From: Aquisphaera insulae
Lineage (GTDB): Bacteria > Planctomycetota > Planctomycetia > Isosphaerales > Isosphaeraceae
Length of the DNA stretch: 64,000 nucleotides
Reading direction: 5' to 3'
NCBI RefSeq assembly: GCF_011064615.1
Contig: NZ_JAALJH010000009.1
Location: 1 to 64,000 of the forward strand
The notes under the pieces were generated by a model, which saw nothing but the letters and a program-made list of their open reading frames with translations, ran no database searches and was not told where the DNA came from. Position 1 is the stretch's first letter. The number at the start of each line of letters is the position of its first letter. Both the position numbers and the translations under genes were made by a program. Below, in pieces: positions 8,452 to 16,366 of this stretch.

Positions 8452-9768
8452 ATGCCTGGTTCCGAACGTCGCGTGGTCATCACCGGAGTCGGCCTCGTCT
8501 CCCCCCTGGGTGACTCGCCCGACCAATTGTGGGCGGCCCTCGAGGCCGGCAAGGGGGCCGTCGCGCCGATCGAGGCTTTCCCCGTCGAGGGGATGCCCAA
8601 TCACCTGGCGGCCGAGATCCGTCCCTTCGACTTCCTGAAGACTCCGGCCCTGGCGAAGGCCAGCTTCTTCAAGGAGCTGCGCAAGAGCCGCAAGTACATG
8701 GCGAGGGACATCCAGCTCTGCGTCGCCGGCGCGCAGCTCGCCATGGTGGACTCGGGGCTCGGCAAGGGGGGCGTCGACCCGACGCGGATCGGCATCGACC
8801 TGGGTGCCGGCCTGATCTCCACGGAGCTCGACGAGCTGGCGCCGGCCATCGAGCACGCGACGAAGCCCACGGGGAGCTTCGACTACGCGGCCTGGGGTCG
8901 GGAGTCGATCGGGATCATCGAGCCGTTCTGGCTCCTCAAGTACCTGCCCAACATGCTGGCCTGCCACATCAGCATCCTGATGGACTGCCAGGGGCCGAGC
9001 AACACGATCACCGAGGCGGACGCCTCGGCGAACCTGGCGATCGCGGAGGCGGCGCGGATCATCGCTCGCGGCAAGGCCGACGTGATGGTGACCGGCGCGG
9101 CCGACTCCAAGATCCATCCGCTCAGCTTCATCCGGATGGCGATGCAGGGGACGATGTCGCGGTGGCAGGGGGATCCCGCGGGGGCCTGCCGGCCGTTCGA
9201 CGCCCGCCGCGAGGGGACCGTGCCCGGCGAGGGGGCCGGCATCGTGATCCTCGAGGAGTACGAGCACGCGAAGGCCCGCGGGGCGAAGATCCACGGCGAG
9301 ATCCTCGGGGCCGGCTCCGGCTGCGACGCCATGGCCGCTGGCGGCCTGGACCCCGACGGCGGCGGGACCGCCGTTGCGATCCGCTCCGCGATCCGGGCGG
9401 CCGGGATCACGCCGGCCGAGATCGGCCACATCAACGCCCACGGGATCGGCACGAAGGTCGGCGACCTGGCGGAGGCCAGGGCCTTCCGCCGCGTCTTCGG
9501 CGATGCCGCCCCCCCGGTCACCTCCCTGAAGGGGCACATGGGGACGCTGGCGTCGGGGTGCGGCTCCGTGGAGCTGATCGCCAGCCTGGCCGGCCTGAGC
9601 CGCGGGATGATCCCCCCCACGCGGAACTGCGACGATCCCGACCCCGAGTGCGGCCTGGACATCGTCCGCGACCGCCCGCGGCCGTCGTCGAACCCGATCT
9701 TCGTGAACACCAACATCACCGCCAACGGCCAGGCGGCCGCGCTCGTCGTCCAGGCCGCTCGCCCCTGA
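8452..9768 (+). CDS. Ketosynthase-like protein lacking the active-site Cys (KS-beta / chain-length-factor-like)
   Basis: A thiolase-fold protein of 438 residues, clearly FabF-like from end to end (VVITGVGLVSPLG at the start, PFDARREGTVPGEGAGIVIL in the middle). Aligned to E. coli FabF, the nucleophile segment reads GPSNTITEADASANLAI, placing Asp190 where Cys163 should be. His330 in NAHGIGT is kept. The second catalytic His (GHLLGAAG in FabF) is Thr365 in GTLASGCG. It therefore should not condense acyl chains alone. Type II polyketide chain-length factors likewise lack the Cys and pair with an active KS. The next gene, 51 bases downstream, is an intact KS and the likely partner. The substitutions are seen; the heterodimer is inferred. 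Confidence 0.88.
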   Translation: MPGSERRVVITGVGLVSPLGDSPDQLWAALEAGKGAVAPIEAFPVEGMPNHLAAEIRPFDFLKTPALAKASFFKELRKSRKYMARDIQLCVAGAQLAMVDSGLGKGGVDPTRIGIDLGAGLISTELDELAPAIEHATKPTGSFDYAAWGRESIGIIEPFWLLKYLPNMLACHISILMDCQGPSNTITEADASANLAIAEAARIIARGKADVMVTGAADSKIHPLSFIRMAMQGTMSRWQGDPAGACRPFDARREGTVPGEGAGIVILEEYEHAKARGAKIHGEILGAGSGCDAMAAGGLDPDGGGTAVAIRSAIRAAGITPAEIGHINAHGIGTKVGDLAEARAFRRVFGDAAPPVTSLKGHMGTLASGCGSVELIASLAGLSRGMIPPTRNCDDPDPECGLDIVRDRPRPSSNPIFVNTNITANGQAAALVVQAARP

Positions 9769-9819
9769 TCCGGTTCCGATCCACGCGGGCGCAAGCCCGG
9801 CATCGCGAGGAAGACCTTC

Positions 9820-11133
9820 ATGCGTCGCGTCGTCGTCACAGGCATGGGCATGGTCACACCGGTCGGCCGCGACATGGAGTCGACCTGGTCCGCCCTGCTC
9901 GAGGGGAAGAGCGGGGTCGGGCCGATCTCGCTCTTCGACGCGCATACCTTCGCCACCCGGATCGCCGCGGAGGCCAAGGACTTCTCCCTGGCCGGCTACC
10001 GCCCCGACGGTGATCGCTGGGCGAGCCATTCGCGGAACACCCAGTTCGCCATCGCCGCCGCGCAGATGGCGATCGACGATTCCGGGCTCCTCGCCGGGAC
10101 CGGGGCCCGGCCCCTCGACCACGAGCGGTTCGGCGTCTACCTCGGCGCCGGCGAGGGCCAGCAGGACTTCCCGCGGTTCGTCCGGCTCGTCCACAAGGCG
10201 TCGCATCCGGATTCCGGCCACGGCGGACGCCCGAAGGTCCTCACCAACGAGTTCACCCGCATGGGCGAGCGCGAGCTCAACGCCCTGGCCGAGGCCGAGC
10301 AGGAGCCGGGCACCCCGGCGGCCCACCTGGCCAACGTCTTCGGCGCGAGGGGGGTCAACTCGAACTGCCTGACGGCCTGCGCGGCCAGCTCCCAGGCCAT
10401 CGGCGAGGCCTTCGAGATGATCCGGTCCGGGTGCGCGGACGTCATCCTCTCCGGCGGCACCCACAGCATGATCCACCCGTTCGGGCTGACGGGCTTCATC
10501 CTCCTGACCGCCCTCTCCACCCGCAACGACGAGCCGACCCGGGCGAGCCGGCCCTTCGATCGCGACCGCGACGGCTTCATCCTCGGCGAGGGGGCCGGGA
10601 TGCTCGTCCTCGAGGAACTCGAGCACGCCAAGGCCCGGGGCGCCCGGATCCACGGCGAGATCGTCGGCTACGGCTCCACCGCCGACGCCTTCCGGATCAC
10701 CGACAGCCACGAGGACGGCCGCGGCGCCATCGCCTGCCTCCGCGAGGCACTCGAGGTCGCCGGGGTGACGCCCGAGGACATCGACTACATCAACGCCCAC
10801 GGCACCAGCACCTCCGTCAATGATCGCGTCGAGACCCTGGCCATCAAGCGCGTCTTCGGCGATCATGCGTACAAGGTCCCGATCTCGAGCACCAAGAGCA
10901 TGATGGGCCACCTGATCGCCGCGGCGGGGAGCGTCGAGGCGATCGTCTGCCTGCTCACGATCCGAGACGGCATCCTGCCGCCGACCGTGAATCTCGACAA
11001 CCCGGACACGGATTGCGACCTCGACTACATCCCCCATGAAGCCAGGCGCAAGCATGTGGACGTCGCTCTCTCTAACAGCTTCGGATTCGGCGGTCAAAAT
11101 ATCACGCTGATCCTCAGACGTTTCCTCGATTGA
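9820..11133 (+). CDS. Beta-ketoacyl-ACP synthase (FabF-like), catalytically intact
   Basis: A FabF/KAS II-type condensing enzyme of 437 residues that extends acyl-ACP with malonyl-ACP. All three catalytic residues are present: Cys187 in NCLTACAASSQ, His327 in NAHGTST, and His364 in KSMMGHLIAAAG. A segment of about 40 residues around 118-165 (QQDFPRFVRLVHKASHP onward) is longer than in E. coli FabF and may shape the substrate tunnel or the dimer face. The gene follows the Cys-less homologue by 51 bases, an arrangement like KS-alpha/KS-beta pairs, although the order is reversed from most actinomycete clusters. It probably acts on the cluster's own enlarged ACP. Confidence 0.9.
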   Translation: MRRVVVTGMGMVTPVGRDMESTWSALLEGKSGVGPISLFDAHTFATRIAAEAKDFSLAGYRPDGDRWASHSRNTQFAIAAAQMAIDDSGLLAGTGARPLDHERFGVYLGAGEGQQDFPRFVRLVHKASHPDSGHGGRPKVLTNEFTRMGERELNALAEAEQEPGTPAAHLANVFGARGVNSNCLTACAASSQAIGEAFEMIRSGCADVILSGGTHSMIHPFGLTGFILLTALSTRNDEPTRASRPFDRDRDGFILGEGAGMLVLEELEHAKARGARIHGEIVGYGSTADAFRITDSHEDGRGAIACLREALEVAGVTPEDIDYINAHGTSTSVNDRVETLAIKRVFGDHAYKVPISSTKSMMGHLIAAAGSVEAIVCLLTIRDGILPPTVNLDNPDTDCDLDYIPHEARRKHVDVALSNSFGFGGQNITLILRRFLD

Positions 11134-11247
11134 TCGACATCGACGAGCTCCCGGCCTCCCCGGCGTCCTCCCGCTCCGCTCCTCGGACGGCCGGTGCCCG
11201 GGCCCGGCGGTCCGCGCGACCCTGACGGTTCGACCAGGAGTCCCCCC

Positions 11248-12330
11248 GTGACAGCCCTCCCGACGCCGCTCGTCATCCTCGCCTGGACCGGCCTGCTCGC
11301 CCTCGGTGCGCTGCTGGCGGCCATCGCGATCGTGGTCATCCGCTACGGGCCCATCGTCCAGCGGATCCTGGAGGTGAGGCCGGTCTTCCTCCCCCTCCAC
11401 GTCACGCCGGAGGACGAGGGCGAGCCCGTCACCTTCGCGAGCGGCGACGGGATCTCGCTGGCCGGGTCCTACCTGCGACGGCACACGCGCGACCGGGCCG
11501 GCGTCCTCGTCTTCTGCCACGAATACCTCAGCGATCGCTGGAGCTATCTCCCCTACGCGGACCACCTTCGGGACCGCGGCTATGACATCTTCACGTTCGA
11601 CTTCCGGAACCATGGCGCCAGCGGCGAGGCCCCGAACTATTCCCCCCTCCAGTGGACGACCACCTATGAGCTCGAGGACCTCCGAGCCGCGCTCCGCTGC
11701 CTGAGGGCCCGCGAGGATCGCGACCCGGCCGGCTTCGCCCTGATCGGGGTCAGCCGAGGCGGGAGCACGGCGATCGCCGTGGCCGCCGGGGAGGCGGATG
11801 TATGGGGGGTCATCACCGACGGAGCCTTCCCCATCCGCGGCACGATGATGGCGTACATCCTGCGATGGGCCGAGATCTACGTCCGCAGCAAGCTCCTGCT
11901 CGCGGTCTTCCCGAACTGGATGTACCGGATCCTCGCCAGCGCCAGCCGCAGGCAGTCGGAGCGGAGGCTCCATTGCCGGTTCGCGGACATCGAGGCCGGC
12001 GCCCGCGGCCTCTCGCCCCGGCCCTGGCTGGCGATCCACGGCGAGAAGGACGCCTACATCGGCCCCGACATCGCCCGTGAGCTGTACGATCGCGCCGGCC
12101 AGCCCAAGGAGCTCTGGATCGTCCCCGGCGCCAAGCACAATCGCTGCCGCGAGGCCGATCCGGAGGCCTACGCGTCCAGGCAGCGGGACTTCCTGGCCCG
12201 CAAGGGCCCTCGGCCGCTCGTCGAACCCGGCGAGGCGGACGTCGAGCCCATGGCCATCCCGGACCTCCCGGAGCGTGCATCGTCCGGGTCCCGGATCCTG
12301 CCGGCCATCGAAACCACCCTCACCACCTGA
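11248..12330 (+). CDS. Membrane-anchored alpha/beta hydrolase
   Basis: A 360-residue alpha/beta hydrolase. An N-terminal transmembrane segment (about residues 5-30, rich in Leu, Ala and Ile) is followed by the hydrolase core: the oxyanion region LVFCHEYLSDRWSY, the nucleophile elbow GVSRGGS, the acid region near IHGEKDAYIG, and the catalytic His in VPGAKHNR. I chose the GTG at 11248 because AGGAG lies seven bases upstream; the frame is open from 11194. Between the ketosynthase and GH3 genes, it could release or transfer acyl chains at the membrane, as a thioesterase or acyltransferase. That role is inference. The substrate is unknown. Confidence 0.82.
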   Translation: MTALPTPLVILAWTGLLALGALLAAIAIVVIRYGPIVQRILEVRPVFLPLHVTPEDEGEPVTFASGDGISLAGSYLRRHTRDRAGVLVFCHEYLSDRWSYLPYADHLRDRGYDIFTFDFRNHGASGEAPNYSPLQWTTTYELEDLRAALRCLRAREDRDPAGFALIGVSRGGSTAIAVAAGEADVWGVITDGAFPIRGTMMAYILRWAEIYVRSKLLLAVFPNWMYRILASASRRQSERRLHCRFADIEAGARGLSPRPWLAIHGEKDAYIGPDIARELYDRAGQPKELWIVPGAKHNRCREADPEAYASRQRDFLARKGPRPLVEPGEADVEPMAIPDLPERASSGSRILPAIETTLTT

Positions 12331-12354
12331 TCTCCCGTAAGGTCCGTCTTTTCC

Positions 12355-14049
12355 ATGCTCTCGACCCTCCGGCGGATCATCGGCACGCCGCTCACCAATC
12401 GCGCCCGCAGGCTCGCCGCGACTTTCCACGAGCAGACCGCCCGCGCGGGCGACGTGCAGCGCGACCTGCTGCGGGGATTCATCGCCCGCAATGCCGAAAG
12501 CCAGTTCGGCCGCGACCACCGCTTCGGGGAGATCCAGACCCCGGACGACTTCCGCCGTCGGGTGCCGATTGGCGGCTACGACGAGCACGAGCCCTACATC
12601 GACCGCGTCCGCCAGGGGGATACCCGCGCCCTCTTCGGCGGCGATACGCGGGTGCTGATGTTCGCCATGACCTCCGGGACGACGAACCGCCCGAAGACGA
12701 TCCCGGTGACGAGTCAGTCTCTGCAGGACTATCGCAATGGGTGGACCGTCTGGGGCATCGAGGCCTTCGACGCCCACTCGGCGATGATCCAGGATGGCCT
12801 GAGGCCGATCCTCCAGATCGCCAGCGACTGGCGAGAGTCGTTCACGCCCGGCGGGATCCCGTGCGGCGCCATCACGGGGCTGACCGCCTCGATGCAGTCA
12901 CCCCTGGTGCGCTACGTCTACTGCATGCCGGCCTCGGGCTCGCGGATCAAGGATATCGAGGCGAAGTACTACGTCGCCCTGAGGTTCTCGATCTACCGAG
13001 ACCTCGGGACGATCATCGCCGCCAATCCCGCCACGATCCTCGCGATCGTCCGCCTCGGCGACCGGGTGAAGGAGACCCTGATCCGAGACCTGCACGACGG
13101 CACGATCGATGCCAGGTGGGAGATCCCCCCGGAGGTGCGCCGGGGACTTCGGCTCCGGACGGCCATCCGGCGTCGCCGGGCGGCCCGAAGGCTCGAGGAG
13201 ATCGTCGACCGGACCGGTCGTCTCCTCCCCAAGGACTACTGGCCCAACCTCCAGTTCCTGTCGAACTGGATGGGAGGGACGATGAGGGCCTACCTGCGGG
13301 GTTATCCCGAGTATTTCGGCGAGACCCCCGTCCGGGACGTGGGCCTGATCGCCTCCGAGGGGAGGATGACCATCCCGGTGGAGGACGGGACGCCGGCCGG
13401 CGTCCTCGCGATCGGCCATCACTACTTCGAGTTCATCCCGGAGGAGCAGGGGGGGGCGTGCGACCCGGAGACGGTCGCGGCGGTGGACCTCCTCCCCGGC
13501 CGGAACTACTTCATCGTGCTTACCACGGCCGGCGGCCTCTACCGCTATAACATCCACGATCTCGTCCGGTGCGTGGGCTTCCACAACCGCGCGCCAGTCC
13601 TCGAGTTCCTGAACAAGGGGGCGCACTTCTCCAGTCTCACCGGCGAGAAGCTCTCCGAGCACCAGGTGATCTCGGCCGTCCAGGCCGCCCAGCAGGCCCT
13701 CGGCCTGCGATTCCGCTCCTATCTCCTGCTCCCGGCCTGGGGCGACCCGCCGTCGTACGTCCTGCTTGTCGAGTCGCACGACCTGCCGGGGGGGGATCGC
13801 GACGGCCGGCTCGCGGCGGAGGTCGAGGCCCGCCTCCGGGAGCTGAACATCGAATACGCCGCCAAGCGGGATTCCCTCAGACTCGGCCCAGTCCGCACCA
13901 TCCTCGTCCCGGACGGCTCCTGGGCCGAATTCCAGCGGCGGCGGCTGGCGAAGAGCGGGGGGACCGTCGAACAATACAAGCAGCCCCACCTCATCCCGGA
14001 TGTCGAGGCCCTGAGCCACTTCAACATCGAATCCCCCGCCGTGAGCTAG
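12355..14049 (+). CDS. GH3-family acyl-adenylating enzyme
   Basis: A 564-residue member of the GH3 family, first known in plants as auxin- and jasmonate-amino-acid synthetases. GH3 proteins adenylate a carboxylic acid and then transfer the acyl group to an amine. The ATP-binding P-loop-like motif is FAMTSGTTNRPKTIPVTSQS (about residues 102-121). Further family segments are NLQFLSNWMGGT, the acid-recognition region GHHYFEFIPEEQGG, and the hinge GGLYRYNIHDLVRC. The C-terminal domain ends with YKQPHLIPDVE. The gene starts 24 bases after the hydrolase, so translation is probably coupled within one operon. It could activate or amidate the cluster's fatty acid product; the acceptor cannot be told. 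Confidence 0.87.
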   Translation: MLSTLRRIIGTPLTNRARRLAATFHEQTARAGDVQRDLLRGFIARNAESQFGRDHRFGEIQTPDDFRRRVPIGGYDEHEPYIDRVRQGDTRALFGGDTRVLMFAMTSGTTNRPKTIPVTSQSLQDYRNGWTVWGIEAFDAHSAMIQDGLRPILQIASDWRESFTPGGIPCGAITGLTASMQSPLVRYVYCMPASGSRIKDIEAKYYVALRFSIYRDLGTIIAANPATILAIVRLGDRVKETLIRDLHDGTIDARWEIPPEVRRGLRLRTAIRRRRAARRLEEIVDRTGRLLPKDYWPNLQFLSNWMGGTMRAYLRGYPEYFGETPVRDVGLIASEGRMTIPVEDGTPAGVLAIGHHYFEFIPEEQGGACDPETVAAVDLLPGRNYFIVLTTAGGLYRYNIHDLVRCVGFHNRAPVLEFLNKGAHFSSLTGEKLSEHQVISAVQAAQQALGLRFRSYLLLPAWGDPPSYVLLVESHDLPGGDRDGRLAAEVEARLRELNIEYAAKRDSLRLGPVRTILVPDGSWAEFQRRRLAKSGGTVEQYKQPHLIPDVEALSHFNIESPAVS

Positions 14050-14050
14050 G

Positions 14051-14076
14051 TCCTCCGGGTCGAACATCGGGGAGGA
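14051..14076 (+). terminator. Possible weak hairpin after the GH3 gene
   Basis: TCCTCC (14051-14056) and GGAGGA (14071-14076) can pair around a 14-base loop, two bases after the GH3 stop. The stem is only 6 bp and no T-tract follows. It may mark the end of the lipid cluster, but the evidence is slight. Confidence 0.25.
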
Positions 14077-14274
14077 TAGGCCGAGAGTCCGCGGCACAGC
14101 TCGCCTTGCCGTCTCTCGTCATTTGTGGTAAGCGGACCTTTCAAGCGGGCGAATCCTCGTCCGCGGCGACGTCCCATTTTCGGTTTTCTCGCCTCGCGAC
14201 CTCCCCGGGGGGTCCGCGGCGAGGGTCCCGAAGATCGGGCTTCGAGACATCCCCGCCATCGGGGGCGTTGAAGC

Positions 14275-15687
14275 ATGAGGACTGCGATGGATCGCGTCTC
14301 CCGCCAGCACCACCGGCTGCGGATCCTGCCAGCCGCGACGATCGTCGCCCTCGCGGTCGTCCAGGCCGGCTGCGCAGCCTGGGATCCGACGGGCTGGAAA
14401 CGCCCTTCCTTCTCCTGGAATCGCCCGGGCCCGACGTTCGACACCGGCATGGACACGTATGCGGCGGCCGCCGCGGCCTCGCGATCGAACCAGGCCCAGA
14501 CCGCCCTGGCCCATCGAGAACCCCAGGCCGCGGATGCGAAGCGGCCGGCTTCGAAGCCTGCGAGCGAGCCGGGTCAGGCGGCCACCTCCCCGATAGACGA
14601 GCCCGCCTCACCCATCGAGGCCCCCCCGCTCGACGGACCGGTCGCCAGCGCACGGGGGAGCAGGCCGACGAGGCAGCGGGCGGTGGATTCCGGCGTCCGC
14701 GTCACCCTCGGTCCGCCCGAAAGCCTGCCGACGCTGAAGGAGACCCAGCCGGCCCTGGCCTCGTCCCGCAAGACGGCCTGGACAAGGTCCGAGGATCGAC
14801 CCTCGCGACCCTCCCGCTCGCCGGAGCCCGAGCCCGAGCCGATGCCGGCCATGGATCCGGAGCCCCGGGAAGAGGTCCCGCTCGAGGCGACCGCCCCGCG
14901 GGAGAAGCCCCGCCGCGTGGCGTCGAATCCCCCCGCGCGGTCCGCACCCGAGAAGGACGAGCTCCGCGAGATCCTCCACGCCTCGAAGGAACGCCTGGAA
15001 TCGATGTCCTCTTACCAGGTGAACCTGACGCGTGAAGAACGGGTCGGGGGCCAGCTCCAGAGCGAGAAGGACGTGGTCCTGAGCGTCCGCCGCAAGCCCG
15101 CGGCCGTCCGCCTGGAATGGGTGGGTGGCCCCAGCAAGGGGCGCGAGGTGCTCTACTCCCGGGCGTTGGATGAACGCATGATGTATGTGAACCTCAACAA
15201 TGGCCTGCCCCTCTCCCGGATGAGCATCCCGGTCGATAGCCCCCTGGCCCTCCGGAACAGCCGGCATCCCATCAGCGAGGCCGGCTTCGACACGATCCTC
15301 GCCAAGCTCTTCCCCTACGGCGATCCCTCCTCGTCCGTCCCTGTCCGGGACGGCAGGCTCGTCCTCAAGGGGCCCGAGACCCCGGACGGTTACGACGCTC
15401 CCTGTCACGTGCTCGAACGGACCACGCCGACCGGCGAGATCTGGCGGGTCTATCTCGACCGGAAGACCCTCATGCCCGCCGTGGTCCTCGCCCAGAAGGC
15501 GGACTCGGGTGAGCTCATCGAGAAATACACCTATCGGAATCTCAGGGAGAATCCCGCGGACCTGGCCCGCGCCGAGGCGTTCGACCCCGACAAGCGATGG
15601 GGCGAGGCCAAGGGGCTGTTTTCACGGCTGGCCGGCGGCAACGCCAACCGCCCCGCCGACAAAACAGGATCGACCACCACGAGATGA
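14275..15687 (+). CDS. DUF1571-type lipoprotein
   Basis: A 470-residue exported protein. The signal peptide ends in a lipobox, VVQAGC, giving a lipidated Cys near residue 33. Residues 40-230 are a low-complexity linker rich in Pro, Ala, Glu and Ser. The C-terminal 240 residues form the globular part, starting at LREILHASKERLESMSSYQV and running through LTREERVGGQL, VRLEWVGG, GREVLYSRALD and DRKTLMPAVVL. This pattern matches DUF1571, which is frequent in planctomycetes and resembles LolA/LppX-like lipid-binding half-barrels. A role in carrying or sensing lipid would fit its place next to the acyl cluster, but that is speculation. An alternative start is the ATG at 14287. Confidence 0.78.
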   Translation: MRTAMDRVSRQHHRLRILPAATIVALAVVQAGCAAWDPTGWKRPSFSWNRPGPTFDTGMDTYAAAAAASRSNQAQTALAHREPQAADAKRPASKPASEPGQAATSPIDEPASPIEAPPLDGPVASARGSRPTRQRAVDSGVRVTLGPPESLPTLKETQPALASSRKTAWTRSEDRPSRPSRSPEPEPEPMPAMDPEPREEVPLEATAPREKPRRVASNPPARSAPEKDELREILHASKERLESMSSYQVNLTREERVGGQLQSEKDVVLSVRRKPAAVRLEWVGGPSKGREVLYSRALDERMMYVNLNNGLPLSRMSIPVDSPLALRNSRHPISEAGFDTILAKLFPYGDPSSSVPVRDGRLVLKGPETPDGYDAPCHVLERTTPTGEIWRVYLDRKTLMPAVVLAQKADSGELIEKYTYRNLRENPADLARAEAFDPDKRWGEAKGLFSRLAGGNANRPADKTGSTTTR

Positions 15688-15790
15688 CTGCCAAAGTGGC
15701 GATGAGTTCGAGAATCGGAACGGAATCCCGGCCTGATTACTTCCCAAAATCGTCCCGTAGTCCTAAGCTTGATAGTGAGTTACGGAGCTC

Positions 15791-15817
15791 GAGCCGGAAT
15801 CACGGCGGATTCGGCTC
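15791..15817. terminator. Ten-bp hairpin with one bulge in the gap before the receiver gene
   Basis: GAGCCGGAATC (15791-15801) pairs with GATTCGGCTC (15808-15817) around the loop ACGGCG, with a single bulged G. It lies about 100 bases after the DUF1571 gene stop and 160 before the receiver gene, in a 291-base gap that holds no other supported gene. Terminator or leader element; no T-tract follows. Confidence 0.4.
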
Positions 15818-15978
15818 GGCGGTTGCATAGAGAACCGCGTCGGAGCCGTCGCTAGCCCCTTCCACAACCCAGGCGGACCAGGGCGTAGCACGCAGGAGAA
15901 TGTCACGGATGCGGGTCTCGCGAAGAAACGCGGCCTGCCGATGATTCCAACCCCACCATCTGAGTGAGCTTGGTTCCC

Positions 15979-16365
15979 ATGGTGTCGGGGCAGCCCTACT
16001 CGATCCTGATCACCGACGACGATCCGACCGCTCGCGAAACGTTGCGCGACGTCTTCGAGCCGGAAGGATACCGGACCTTCCTCGCGGAGAGTGGCGAGGA
16101 GGCCATCGACATCGTCAGGGACCACCAGGTGCACCTAGCCCTGATGGACATGCACCTGCCGCGCCTCTCCGGGCTGGAGACGATCGCCATCGTCCGCCAG
16201 ATGAAGGGCATCATCCCGGCCATCCTCCTCTCCGCCGACCGCGACGACAACCTGCTTCGCCGGGCCCTCTCCGAGAACGCGTTCTGCGTCCTGGCCAAGC
16301 CGGTCAGCAAGAGCGTCGTGATCTACGTCGTCAGCAAGGCGATCCAGAAGTACTATTCGAACTGA
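15979..16365 (+). CDS. Stand-alone receiver (CheY-like) response regulator
   Basis: A single receiver domain of 128 residues. The acidic pocket ITDDD (residues 11-15), the phosphoacceptor Asp57 in LALMDMHLPRLSG, Ser in LLSADRD and Lys in VLAKPVSK are all in place, so it should be phosphorylated by a histidine kinase. There is no output domain, so it likely works through protein contact or as a phosphorelay. I favour ATG 15979 because family similarity starts right after it; a GTG at 15964 would add five residues. No kinase gene is adjacent. The NicO-like transporter gene begins one base after its stop codon, which points to co-transcription. Confidence 0.87.
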   Translation: MVSGQPYSILITDDDPTARETLRDVFEPEGYRTFLAESGEEAIDIVRDHQVHLALMDMHLPRLSGLETIAIVRQMKGIIPAILLSADRDDNLLRRALSENAFCVLAKPVSKSVVIYVVSKAIQKYYSN

Positions 16366-16366
16366 G

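Noticed and set aside
8359..12777. Open frame of 1472 codons on the minus strand opposite the ketosynthase cluster
   Set aside because: It is a mirror of strongly coded plus-strand genes with high G/C at third positions; the product is a Gly/Asp/Arg/Val-rich sequence without domains.
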